From: Aliidiomarina sp047920995
GTDB taxonomy: Bacteria > Pseudomonadota > Gammaproteobacteria > Enterobacterales > Alteromonadaceae
DNA: 16,255 bases
Direction: 5' to 3'
Assembly (NCBI RefSeq): GCF_047920995.1
Contig: NZ_JBLRWZ010000042.1
Location: forward strand, 1 to 16,255
Part shown: piece by piece, positions 1-8,130 of the stretch
Layout of the letters: every line of letters begins with the position of its first letter
Numbering within the stretch: the stretch's first letter is position 1
The notes under the pieces: generated by a model
Told to the model about the DNA's origin: nothing
The model's input: only the letters and a program-made list of their open reading frames with translations
Databases searched by the model: none
Translations under genes and position numbers: made by a program

Positions 1-316
1 CTACTAAGATAGCGCCGTCCATTTGCGCAGCACCAGTGATCATGTTTTTCACATAATCGGCGTGACCTGGGCAATCTACGTGTGCGTAGTGACGTGATGG
101 AGTATCGTACTCTACGTGTGACGTAGAGATGGTGATACCACGCGCTTTTTCTTCTGGCGCGTTATCGATTTGTGCGAAATCACGAGCAGAGCCACCGTAG
201 TGCTTTGCTAATACAGATGTAATCGCTGCAGTAAGAGTAGTTTTACCGTGGTCAACGTGACCGATAGTACCTACGTTTACGTGCGGCTTAGAACGTTCAA
301 ACTTTGCTTTAGCCAT
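1..316 (-). CDS. tuf: Elongation factor Tu, N-terminal part (3' end of gene outside window)
   Basis: EF-Tu carries aminoacyl-tRNA to the ribosomal A site as a GTP complex. Only the first 105 codons are present; the reading frame runs off the left edge. The ATG at 314-316 is preceded by a good AAGGAAA ribosome binding site. The start reads MAKAKFERSKPHVNVGTIGH, and the GTPase motifs are intact: P-loop GHVDHGKT at residues 19-26, switch I RGITIS near 59-64, DCPGH at 81-85. It is the last visible gene of the str operon, 61 bp behind fusA with no promoter evident between them. A second tuf begins the locus at the right edge, so the genome has at least two copies. The visible pieces do not overlap (N-terminus here, C-terminus there), so their identity cannot be compared. 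Confidence 0.98.
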   Translation of the reverse strand, partial: MAKAKFERSKPHVNVGTIGHVDHGKTTLTAAITSVLAKHYGGSARDFAQIDNAPEEKARGITISTSHVEYDTPSRHYAHVDCPGHADYVKNMITGAAQMDGAILV

Positions 317-342
317 TGCTATTTCCTTAATAAAGTTAGAAG

Positions 343-362
343 CCCGGCCCTTCTGAGCCGGG
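343..362 (-). other. GC-rich hairpin between fusA and tuf
   Basis: A 6-bp perfect stem (CCCGGC/GCCGGG) with an 8-nt loop lies between the fusA stop and the tuf ribosome binding site. It is not followed by a T-run on the minus strand, so it does not look like a rho-independent terminator. It could stabilise the fusA 3' end or be a processing site; that role is inference. Confidence 0.5.
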
Positions 363-377
363 ACTAGAACTCAACTA

Positions 378-2516
378 TTAATCTTTAGTGTTGCGCGCAG
401 CGATTACTGCTTCTGCAACGTTATTCGGAGCTTCTTGGTACTTCAAGAATTCCATTGCGTATGATGCGCGACCCTGAGTTTGTGAACGCAGGTCAGTTGC
501 ATAGCCAAACATCTCAGCTAATGGCACCTGGGCACGAACTTGCTTCAAACCACCTGGAGCATCGTCCATACCTTCGATCATACCGCGGCGACGGTTCAAG
601 TCACCTACTACGTCACCCATGAAATCTTCAGGAGTAACAACTTCTACTTGCATGATAGGTTCAAGTAGAGCAGGTTTCGCTTGTAGAGCACCTTTCTTGA
701 AGCCCATGCTACCAGCGATCTTAAACGCCATCTCGTTTGAGTCAACATCATGGTAAGAACCGTCAAACAATGTAACCTTAACACCCAATACTGGGAAGCC
801 TGCAAGTACACCGTTTTGCATCTGCTCTTGACAACCTTTGTCAACGGCAGGAACGTATTCTTTTGGTACCACACCACCCACGATTTCGTTTACGAACTCA
901 TAAGTTGGTTTCTCTTCTTCGTCTTTCGCATCTGGGGTAAAATCGAGCGCTAATGGCTCCATACGTAACCATACGTGACCATATTGACCACGACCACCTG
1001 ATTGACGAACAAACTTACCTTCAACTTCCACTTTCTGGCGGATTGTTTCACGGTAAGAAACCTGTGGTTTACCTACGTTACACTCAACTTTAAACTCACG
1101 CTTCATACGGTCTACGATGATGTCTAGGTGAAGCTCACCCATACCAGAAATGATCGTTTGACCTGTTTCTTCGTCAGTTTTAACACGGAACGATGGATCT
1201 TCAGCAGCTAGTTTACCTAACGCGATACCCATCTTCTCTTGGTCGGCCTTAGTTTTCGGCTCAACCGCTACCGAGATTACCGGTTCTGGGAATTCCATAC
1301 GCTCAAGAATTACGATGCGATCGTGTGAACACAGAGTGTCACCCGTAGTAACATCTTTCAGGCCGATAGCAGCCGCGATGTCACCCGCACGAACTTCTTT
1401 AAGTTCTTGACGGTCGTTAGCGTGCATTTGCACGATACGGCCGAAACGCTCTTTCTTCTGCTTCACTGCGTTGTACACAGATTCACCAGCGTTTACTACA
1501 CCAGAGTAAACACGGAAGAACGTAAGAGTACCTACGAATGGGTCGGTAGCGATTTTGAACGCTAACGCCGCAAATGGTTCTTCGTCGGTAGAGGCACAAA
1601 GAATTTCTTCACCGTTCTCAAGAATACCATTAATGTCTTTCACTTCAGATGGTGAAGGCAAGTATTCGATAACGCCGTCAAGTACCGCTTGAACACCTTT
1701 GTTCTTAAATGCTGAACCACATAGAACAAGTACAATTTCGTTGTTCAACGTGCGCTGACGTAAACCTTCTTTAATTTCAGCTTCAGTTAGCTCGCCGCCT
1801 TCCAAGTACTTGTTCATCAACTCGTCGTTTGCTTCAGCAGCTGCTTCCACTAACTCGTTGTGAAGTGTTTCAGCTTCATCCATAAGGTCTTCAGGAATCG
1901 GATCGTAAGTGAAAGTCATGCCCTGGTCTGCTTCGTTCCAGTTGATAGCTTTCATCTTAACGAGGTCAACAACCCCTTTAAAATCTTCTTCTGCGCCGAT
2001 TGGAATCTGAATAGGCACGGCAACGGCCGCTAAACGGGTTTTCATTTGCTTCACAACGTTAGTGAAGTCTGCACCCATGCGGTCCATTTTATTTACGAAT
2101 ACCATACGCGGTACTTCGTATTTGTTCGCTTGGCGCCATACAGTTTCAGTTTGCGGTTGTACGCCTGAAGAGGCACACAATACAACTACCGCACCATCAA
2201 GAACTCGTAGTGAACGCTCTACTTCAACAGTGAAGTCTACGTGTCCAGGAGTATCGATGATATTGATACGGTGTTGTGGAAACTGCTGATCCATACCAGC
2301 CCAGAAACTAGTTACCGCAGCTGAGGTGATAGTAATACCACGCTCCTGCTCTTGCTCCATCCAGTCCGTAGTTGCAGCACCGTCATGTACTTCACCTAGC
2401 TTATGCGATAAGCCAGTGTAAAAAAGTACACGTTCGGTAGTTGTGGTTTTACCCGCATCTACGTGAGCAACGATACCGATATTACGATAGCGCTCGATTG
2501 AAGTTTGTCTTGCCAC
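378..2516 (-). CDS. fusA: Elongation factor G
   Basis: EF-G is the ribosomal translocase GTPase and, with RRF, recycles ribosomes. The 712-residue product has the G-domain motifs AHVDAGKTT (17-25), RGITI (59-63), DTPGH (88-92) and NKMD (142-145), then the domain II-V architecture of bacterial EF-G, ending in a typical FLKYQEAPNNVAEAV tail. The start codon is GTG (2514-2516), chosen because MARQTSIERYRNIG aligns with known EF-G N-termini and AGAGGA lies just upstream. It is 8 residues longer than E. coli EF-G (704); the extra length is mainly an acidic insertion in domain IV around residues 525-538 (DFTPDAKDEEEKPT). It is third in the str operon, 36 bp behind rpsG. The DWMEQEQERGITI switch I region marks it as the standard translocase, not a paralogue such as TetM-type protection proteins. 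Confidence 0.99.
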   Translation of the reverse strand: MARQTSIERYRNIGIVAHVDAGKTTTTERVLFYTGLSHKLGEVHDGAATTDWMEQEQERGITITSAAVTSFWAGMDQQFPQHRINIIDTPGHVDFTVEVERSLRVLDGAVVVLCASSGVQPQTETVWRQANKYEVPRMVFVNKMDRMGADFTNVVKQMKTRLAAVAVPIQIPIGAEEDFKGVVDLVKMKAINWNEADQGMTFTYDPIPEDLMDEAETLHNELVEAAAEANDELMNKYLEGGELTEAEIKEGLRQRTLNNEIVLVLCGSAFKNKGVQAVLDGVIEYLPSPSEVKDINGILENGEEILCASTDEEPFAALAFKIATDPFVGTLTFFRVYSGVVNAGESVYNAVKQKKERFGRIVQMHANDRQELKEVRAGDIAAAIGLKDVTTGDTLCSHDRIVILERMEFPEPVISVAVEPKTKADQEKMGIALGKLAAEDPSFRVKTDEETGQTIISGMGELHLDIIVDRMKREFKVECNVGKPQVSYRETIRQKVEVEGKFVRQSGGRGQYGHVWLRMEPLALDFTPDAKDEEEKPTYEFVNEIVGGVVPKEYVPAVDKGCQEQMQNGVLAGFPVLGVKVTLFDGSYHDVDSNEMAFKIAGSMGFKKGALQAKPALLEPIMQVEVVTPEDFMGDVVGDLNRRRGMIEGMDDAPGGLKQVRAQVPLAEMFGYATDLRSQTQGRASYAMEFLKYQEAPNNVAEAVIAARNTKD

Positions 2517-2552
2517 AATTGCTTCCTCTTAATTAGAGTTTTGAGCGTGAAA

Positions 2553-3023
2553 TTACCAGCGGTAGTGAGCGAATGCTTTGTTCGCTTCAGCCATGCGGTG
2601 AACGTCTTCACGCTTCTTCACTGCAGAACCTTTGTTCTGTGAAGCGTCAAGCATTTCGCCAGCAAGGCGTTGTGCCATTGATTTTTCACCACGGCCACGT
2701 GACGCATCAACCATCCAGCGCATTGCTAGAGTGTTACGACGTACTGGACGTACTTCTACTGGTACCTGGTATGTAGAACCACCAACCCGGCGAGATTTAA
2801 CCTCTACTGCAGGGCGGATATTATCAAGTGCATCTTCAAACACTTCTAAATGGTCTTTACCAGCTTTTTGCGCAACGATGTCTAAAGCACCATATACGAT
2901 TCTTTCAGCGACTGATTTTTTACCATCAACCATGACAACATTGATGAACTTTGCCAACAACTGCGATCCAAACTTAGGATCTGAAAGGATTTTACGTTGG
3001 CCGACGACGCGTCTTCTAGGCAT
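2553..3023 (-). CDS. rpsG: 30S ribosomal protein S7
   Basis: S7 is a primary binder of the 3' domain of 16S rRNA and nucleates 30S head assembly; it contacts tRNA in the E site. The 156-aa product opens MPRRRVVGQRKILSDPKFGS and closes with the family signature AEANKAFAHYRW, matching the usual 156-residue form. ATG at 3021-3023 has GGAG eight bases upstream. The 78-bp rpsL-rpsG spacer is of the size in which E. coli S7 binds its own mRNA to repress the str operon, so the same feedback is possible here; I did not derive a convincing S7-site structure. It is co-directional with rpsL and fusA. Confidence 0.99.
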   Translation of the reverse strand: MPRRRVVGQRKILSDPKFGSQLLAKFINVVMVDGKKSVAERIVYGALDIVAQKAGKDHLEVFEDALDNIRPAVEVKSRRVGGSTYQVPVEVRPVRRNTLAMRWMVDASRGRGEKSMAQRLAGEMLDASQNKGSAVKKREDVHRMAEANKAFAHYRW

Positions 3024-3101
3024 AGGAATTCTCCGATATCTTCAGGGGTTACCCAAAACTTATAAATTATTTAGTTTGGCCTTACTCGCAACGGAGAACC
3101 G

Positions 3102-3476
3102 TTAAGATTTAGGCCGCTTCACGCCGTACTTAGAACGGCCTTGTTTACGATTGTTTACGCCTGCACAGTCAAGTGCGCCACGTACGGTGTGATAACGCAC
3201 ACCTGGCAAGTCTTTTACACGACCGCCACGAATCAAAATAACACTGTGCTCTTGCAAGTTGTGGCCTTCACCACCGATGTATGAAGTTACTTCATAACCG
3301 TTGGTTAAACGCACACGACATACCTTACGCAATGCTGAGTTAGGTTTCTTAGGGGTAGTAGTATATACACGAGTACATACACCACGCTTCTGTGGGCAAG
3401 CTTGCAGAGCCGGTACGTTACTTTTTTCTACCGGCTTCTTGCGTCCTTTGCGCACTAATTGGTTAACTGTTGCCAT
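3102..3476 (-). CDS. rpsL: 30S ribosomal protein S12
   Basis: S12 lies at the 30S decoding centre and influences accuracy. The 124-aa product is full length. The two loops where streptomycin resistance arises are wild type: TTTPKKPNSALRK with K43, and GGRVKDLPGVRYH with K88. D89 next to it is the residue methylthiolated by RimO in E. coli. The ATG at 3474-3476 follows TTGGAGAAACC, a good Shine-Dalgarno. It is the first gene of the str operon, about 135 nt downstream of the predicted transcription start. The predicted phenotype is streptomycin-sensitive S12, from sequence only. Confidence 0.99.
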   Translation of the reverse strand: MATVNQLVRKGRKKPVEKSNVPALQACPQKRGVCTRVYTTTPKKPNSALRKVCRVRLTNGYEVTSYIGGEGHNLQEHSVILIRGGRVKDLPGVRYHTVRGALDCAGVNNRKQGRSKYGVKRPKS

Positions 3477-3616
3477 GGTTTCTCCAAATTATACGTTTTA
3501 CAACAAGGCAAACGCTCAAGTAGCTTTACTACCCAAGCGCAGAGCCTCTTTTTATGGTATCAGTCGCTAAATCCGCACCACAAAAAAGGTTGAATCCCCG
3601 GAAATGGGGAGGCGGA

Positions 3617-3645
3617 ATTTTATAGGTTATAAATTACCCTGTCAA
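3617..3645 (-). promoter_or_regulatory. Sigma-70 promoter of the str operon
   Basis: On the minus strand a perfect -35 TTGACA (3640-3645) is separated by exactly 17 bp from TAAAAT (3617-3622). Transcription should begin near 3610. The -10 is followed by a GC-rich discriminator, TCCGCCTCC, the kind associated with ppGpp/DksA control of ribosomal promoters. It is placed just after the rpoC terminator and about 140 bp before rpsL. Confidence 0.88.
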
Positions 3646-3754
3646 CCAGAACCCGCACGTCGGTTAACAGGACAATGGCAAAGTAAGCTGCAAACGCAAT
3701 CATAACAAAAGTAATAATTGCGTAACTCGTCCATATTTTGCCACCAATAGACAA

Positions 3755-3784
3755 CAAAAAGCCCAGCAAAAACTGGGCTTTTTT
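3755..3784 (-). terminator. Rho-independent terminator after rpoC
   Basis: The stem AGCCCAG/CTGGGCT with a 6-nt loop is flanked by an A-run on one side and a T-run on the other. On the minus strand it is followed by TTTTTG. It lies about 30 bases past the rpoC stop. The A/T flanks make it potentially bidirectional, but no plus-strand gene ends here. Confidence 0.92.
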
Positions 3785-3813
3785 CGATCGTAATGGGCGT
3801 TGAACGCTACAAA

Positions 3814-6800
3814 TTATTCGCCGGCTTTATCCGCACTATCATCGTTACCTTCATTCAAGGCTTCAGATAATGCAGCTTCTGCGTCTGCAGCAGTAGTAAC
3901 AACCGGAGTCATTGCTGCTTTGCGTCTGCGAATACGTTCTTGGTGATACGCGAAACCAGTACCCGCTGGGATTAAGCGACCCACAATTACGTTCTCTTTC
4001 AAGCCGCGTAATGGATCTTCTTTACCCTGAACTGCTGCTTCGGTAAGTACCCGTGTTGTTTCCTGGAACGATGCCGCAGAAATAAACGATTCTGTAGAGA
4101 GTGACGCTTTAGTGATACCAAGCAACTGGCGCTCGTAACGAACAGGCATTTTACCTGCCGCTTCTAAATCACGGTTCACTTCTACAACTTTCGCAAATTC
4201 TGCCTGCTCACCTTCCAGCAACTCAGATTCACCTGGGCTAGTAATGATAACTTTCCGCAACATCTGCCGAACAATAACTTCGATGTGCTTATCGTTAATC
4301 TTAACCCCTTGTAAACGATATACTTCTTGTACTTCGTTCACAATGTAGTTAGCTACTGCTGAAACGCCACGCAAGCGCAAGATATCTTGCGGTGCTTCTG
4401 GACCATCGGCAATAACTTCACCACGGGTAACCTGCTCACCTTCGAACACGTTAAGTTGACGCCATTTCGGAATCATTTCTTCATAATGATCGCCACCCTC
4501 TGCAGGGGTAATCATTAAGCGACGTTTGCCTTTGGTTTCTTTACCGAATGACACCGTACCGGTGATTTCAGCAAGAATTGCTGGCTCTTTCGGTTTCCGC
4601 GCTTCGAACAAATCGGCAACCCGTGGTAAACCACCGGTAATATCGCGAGTTTTCGAACCTTCCTGAGGAATACGCGCTACCGTGTCACCGATACCTACCG
4701 TAGAACCATCGTTCAAGCTTACGATTGCGTTACCTGGTAAGAAATATTGAGCTGGCATATCGGTACCAACGATGTGTACGTCGTTACCTTTTGCATCAAC
4801 CAATTTCACCATTGGACGCATATCTTTACCAGCACTGGTGCGCTGACCGGCTTCGAGAATAACCGTGCTTGTTAGGCCAGTAAGTTCATCTGTTTGCGTG
4901 GTGATCGTTACACCATCAATCATATCAACGAACTTAATGTTACCCGCTACTTCCGTAATGATTGGATGCGTGTGCGGATCCCAGTTGGCAACAGTTTCGC
5001 CAGCAACTACTTCGTCGCCATCGCGTTTCTTCAAGATGGCACCGTAAGGTACTTTATAGCGCTCGCGCTCTGCACCAAACTGATCAATCAAGGTTAACTC
5101 AGTTGAACGTGAAGTGATTACTAAATGCTTATCACTGTTTTCTACGCTCTTCGCGTTGTGGAGCTTAACGCGACCTGGGTTCTTCACTTGGATTGCATTC
5201 GCTGCTGAATCCCGCGATGCAGCACCACCAATGTGGAACGTACGCATGGTTAACTGAGTACCTGGCTCACCGATTGATTGTGCAGCAATTACGCCCACAG
5301 ATTCACCGTCGTTCACCAAGTGGCCACGAGCCAAATCACGACCATAACAGTTCGAACATACACCGTGAATTGAATCACAGGTGATAACTGAACGTACTTT
5401 TACTTCATCAACCGAGTTCGCTTCTAACACATCACACATTTTCTCATCGAGTAATGTGTTACGTGCTACTAGCACTTCGCCTGTACCTGGCTTCAATACG
5501 TCATCACAAACTACACGGCCTAGAACACGCTCACGCAATGGCTCTACTACATCACCGCCTTCAATCAATGGCTTCACGATTAAACCTTCGTGGGTACCAC
5601 AATCTGTTTCGGTAATTACCAAATCTTGTGCAACGTCTACTAAACGACGGGTTAAGTAACCCGAGTTTGCAGTTTTCAAAGCGGTATCCGCCAAACCTTT
5701 ACGCGCACCGTGAGTAGAGATGAAGTACTGAAGTACACTCAAACCTTCACGGAAGTTTGCAACGATTGGCGTTTCAATGATTGAGCCATCTGGCTTCGCC
5801 ATCAAACCACGCATACCTGCCAACTGACGAATCTGTGCGGGTGAACCCCGGGCGCCAGAATCAGCCATCATGTAAACAGAGTTGAACGATTGTTGTTCCT
5901 CTTGCTCACCTTTGGCGTTGGTTACCATTTCTTTCGATAAGTTATCCATCATTGCTTTGGAAACTTTCTCGTTCGCGGTAGACCAGATATCGATTACTTT
6001 GTTGTACTTCTCACCAGCGGTTACCAAGCCTTGCTCAAACTGATCTTGAATTTCTGCAACTTGCTTATCTGCATCTTCAATGATTTCAGCTTTATCTGTT
6101 GGAATTTCCATATCGTTGATGCCTACTGAAGAACCAGAGATCATCGCAAAATGGAAACCGGTGTACATCAATTGGTCGGCAAAGATAACCGTAGCTTTCA
6201 AACCACAATCACGATAGGTGCGGTTCAATAAGCGAGAGATCTGCTTTTTACCCATGTTCTGGTTGATGGCTTCATATGCGATGCCTTCAGGTAGAATCAA
6301 TGAGAAAATTGCCCGGCCGATTGTTGTATCAACAATTTTACTTTCTTCAGTGCGCTCACCTTCTTCGGTAAACAACACTTCGTTAATCCGTACTTTTACC
6401 CGAGCATGCAGTTCTGCAGCACCTGTGCGGTATGCTTTTTCTGCTTCTTTCGGGCTTTTCAATACCATGCCTTCACCACGCCCATTAACTTTCTCACGGG
6501 TCATGTAGTAAACGCCCAATACAACGTCCTGTGAAGGAACGATGATTGGCTCACCTGATGCAGGCGATAGCACGTTATTGGTAGACATCATTAGAGCACG
6601 GGCTTCCATTTGCGCTTCAAGCGTTAATGGAACGTGTACTGCCATTTGGTCACCATCGAAGTCGGCGTTATAGGCCGCACACACGAGTGGGTGCAACTGA
6701 ATCGCCTTACCTTCGATAAGCACTGGTTCGAACGCTTGAATACCCAAACGGTGCAAGGTTGGTGCACGGTTAAGAAGTACTGGATGCTGACGAATTACGT

Positions 6801-8040
6801 CGTCTAAGATATCCCATACTTCCGGTAACTCACGCTCAACCATTTTCTTCGCAGCTTTAATGGTTGTCGCTAAACCGCGCGCTTCCAATTTGCCGTAAAT
6901 GAATGGTTTGAATAGCTCAAGTGCCATTTTCTTCGGTAAACCACATTGGTGTAAGCGCAGCTTAGGACCAACGGTGATAACTGAACGGCCTGAATAATCT
7001 ACGCGCTTACCAAGTAAGTTCTGGCGGAAACGACCCTGCTTACCTTTGATCATATCAGCCAAAGATTTCAGTGGGCGTTTGTTCGAGCCAGTAATAGCTC
7101 GGCCACGGCGACCGTTATCAAGTAACGCATCTACCGCTTCTTGTAGCATCCGCTTCTCGTTGCGCACGATAATGTCTGGTGCAGCAAGATCCAACAAACG
7201 CTTCAAGCGGTTGTTACGGTTGATTACTCGACGATATAAATCGTTCAAATCTGAAGTTGCGAAACGACCACCATCTAGTGGTACCAACGGACGTAAATCT
7301 GGTGGTAATACCGGTAGTACTTTCAAGATCATCCACTCAGGCTTGTTGCCTGAGAAATGGAATGATTCTAGCAACTTCAAGCGCTTGCTGATTTTCTTAC
7401 GCTTCGTTTCAGAGTTGGTTTCTGGCAGCTCTTCCCGTAAACGTTTGATTTCACCTTCAAGGCCAATGCTTTGCAATAAGTGAAGAATCGCTTCTGCACC
7501 CATTTTTGCTTCGAATTCATCACCGTGCTCTTCAAGAGCATCAAGATACTCTTCTTCACCAAGTAATGAGCCTTCTTCCAAAGACGTCATACCCGCGTCG
7601 ATCACAACGTATGATTCGAAATACAAAATGCGTTCGATATCACGTAGCGTCATATCCAGCATTAAGCCGATGCGTGACGGTAGTGATTTCAAGAACCAGA
7701 TGTGTGCTACTGGGCTTGCTAATTCAATGTGGCCCATACGCTCACGACGAACTTTTGTGAGGGTAACTTCAACGCCACATTTCTCACAGATTACACCGCG
7801 ATGCTTAAGGCGCTTATATTTACCACACAAACACTCGTAGTCTTTTACCGGACCGAAAATACGGGCACAGAAAAGACCGTCACGTTCTGGCTTGAACGTA
7901 CGGTAGTTGATGGTTTCTGGTTTCTTTACTTCACCAAATGACCAGCTCCGGATTTGATCCGGTGATGCCAGTGCAATACGAATGCGATCAAATTCATCGC
8001 TATCTTTTTGTGGCTTCAGAAACTTCAATAAATCTTTCAC
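3814..8040 (-). CDS. rpoC: DNA-directed RNA polymerase subunit beta'
   Basis: Beta' forms one pincer and most of the active centre of RNA polymerase. The 1408-aa product keeps E. coli-like numbering over long stretches. The N-terminal zinc ribbon has C70, C72, C85 and C88. The catalytic magnesium loop NADFDGDQMAVH starts at N458, giving D460, D462 and D464. The second zinc site is C814, C888, C895 and C898. The F-loop/bridge-helix region MADSGARGSPAQIRQ is intact. The C-terminal tail is acidic and variable (from about residue 1380). The start codon is GTG (8038-8040), as in E. coli rpoC, with AGGAGATGAAAC before it; the ATG inside that stretch is out of frame. It follows rpoB by 90 bp and is the last gene before a strong terminator. 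Confidence 0.99.
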   Translation of the reverse strand: MKDLLKFLKPQKDSDEFDRIRIALASPDQIRSWSFGEVKKPETINYRTFKPERDGLFCARIFGPVKDYECLCGKYKRLKHRGVICEKCGVEVTLTKVRRERMGHIELASPVAHIWFLKSLPSRIGLMLDMTLRDIERILYFESYVVIDAGMTSLEEGSLLGEEEYLDALEEHGDEFEAKMGAEAILHLLQSIGLEGEIKRLREELPETNSETKRKKISKRLKLLESFHFSGNKPEWMILKVLPVLPPDLRPLVPLDGGRFATSDLNDLYRRVINRNNRLKRLLDLAAPDIIVRNEKRMLQEAVDALLDNGRRGRAITGSNKRPLKSLADMIKGKQGRFRQNLLGKRVDYSGRSVITVGPKLRLHQCGLPKKMALELFKPFIYGKLEARGLATTIKAAKKMVERELPEVWDILDDVIRQHPVLLNRAPTLHRLGIQAFEPVLIEGKAIQLHPLVCAAYNADFDGDQMAVHVPLTLEAQMEARALMMSTNNVLSPASGEPIIVPSQDVVLGVYYMTREKVNGRGEGMVLKSPKEAEKAYRTGAAELHARVKVRINEVLFTEEGERTEESKIVDTTIGRAIFSLILPEGIAYEAINQNMGKKQISRLLNRTYRDCGLKATVIFADQLMYTGFHFAMISGSSVGINDMEIPTDKAEIIEDADKQVAEIQDQFEQGLVTAGEKYNKVIDIWSTANEKVSKAMMDNLSKEMVTNAKGEQEEQQSFNSVYMMADSGARGSPAQIRQLAGMRGLMAKPDGSIIETPIVANFREGLSVLQYFISTHGARKGLADTALKTANSGYLTRRLVDVAQDLVITETDCGTHEGLIVKPLIEGGDVVEPLRERVLGRVVCDDVLKPGTGEVLVARNTLLDEKMCDVLEANSVDEVKVRSVITCDSIHGVCSNCYGRDLARGHLVNDGESVGVIAAQSIGEPGTQLTMRTFHIGGAASRDSAANAIQVKNPGRVKLHNAKSVENSDKHLVITSRSTELTLIDQFGAERERYKVPYGAILKKRDGDEVVAGETVANWDPHTHPIITEVAGNIKFVDMIDGVTITTQTDELTGLTSTVILEAGQRTSAGKDMRPMVKLVDAKGNDVHIVGTDMPAQYFLPGNAIVSLNDGSTVGIGDTVARIPQEGSKTRDITGGLPRVADLFEARKPKEPAILAEITGTVSFGKETKGKRRLMITPAEGGDHYEEMIPKWRQLNVFEGEQVTRGEVIADGPEAPQDILRLRGVSAVANYIVNEVQEVYRLQGVKINDKHIEVIVRQMLRKVIITSPGESELLEGEQAEFAKVVEVNRDLEAAGKMPVRYERQLLGITKASLSTESFISAASFQETTRVLTEAAVQGKEDPLRGLKENVIVGRLIPAGTGFAYHQERIRRRKAAMTPVVTTAADAEAALSEALNEGNDDSADKAGE

Positions 8041-8067
8041 GTTTCATCTCCTGTCGGAGTTAACCTT

Positions 8068-8089
8068 GCCGAGGGCCGAAGCCCTCGGC
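8068..8089 (-). other. UUCG-capped perfect hairpin in the rpoB-rpoC spacer
   Basis: The minus-strand RNA reads GCCGAGGGC-UUCG-GCCCUCGGC: a 9-bp perfect, very GC-rich stem closed by a C(UUCG)G tetraloop, one of the most stable RNA hairpins. It is followed by AAGG rather than U's, so it is not an intrinsic terminator. A second small hairpin, TTCGC/GCGAA, lies at 8108-8120. Together they fill the 90-nt gap ahead of the rpoC ribosome binding site. Confidence 0.85.
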
Positions 8090-8130
8090 GGCGCTGACTC
8101 TATGCCTTTCGCTAAGCGAACAATGGCTGC

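Larger units (their letters stand above)
3477..3813 (-). other. rpoC-rpsL intergenic region with terminator, str promoter and leader
   Basis: This 337-bp gap holds, in transcription order, the rpoC terminator (3755-3784), about 110 bp with a short hydrophobic reading frame (3620-3754, see findings), the str promoter (3617-3645) and a leader of about 135 nt. The leader shows a 5-bp hairpin TCCCC/GGGGA at 3595-3610, right at the predicted 5' end, with a run of six T's seven bases downstream. A longer, wobble-rich 9-bp stem lies further down, CTTGGGTAG pairing with CTACTTGAG. A TATAAT occurs 17 bases before the rpsL ATG but has no -35 and is not called as a promoter. Confidence 0.75.

Noticed and set aside
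343..362. fusA-tuf hairpin as an intrinsic terminator
   Set aside because: GC-rich stem but no T-run follows; tuf is probably cotranscribed with fusA.
2632..3105. 157-codon plus-strand open frame opposite rpsG
   Set aside because: Antisense to a fully convincing S7 gene, no recognisable protein features or promoter.
3493..3498. TATAAT just upstream of rpsL as a second promoter
   Set aside because: No acceptable -35 at 16-18 bp, and the transcript would start only a few bases before the ribosome binding site.
7046..7483. 145-codon plus-strand open frame opposite rpoC
   Set aside because: Antisense shadow of conserved RpoC; Arg/Ser-rich without family resemblance.
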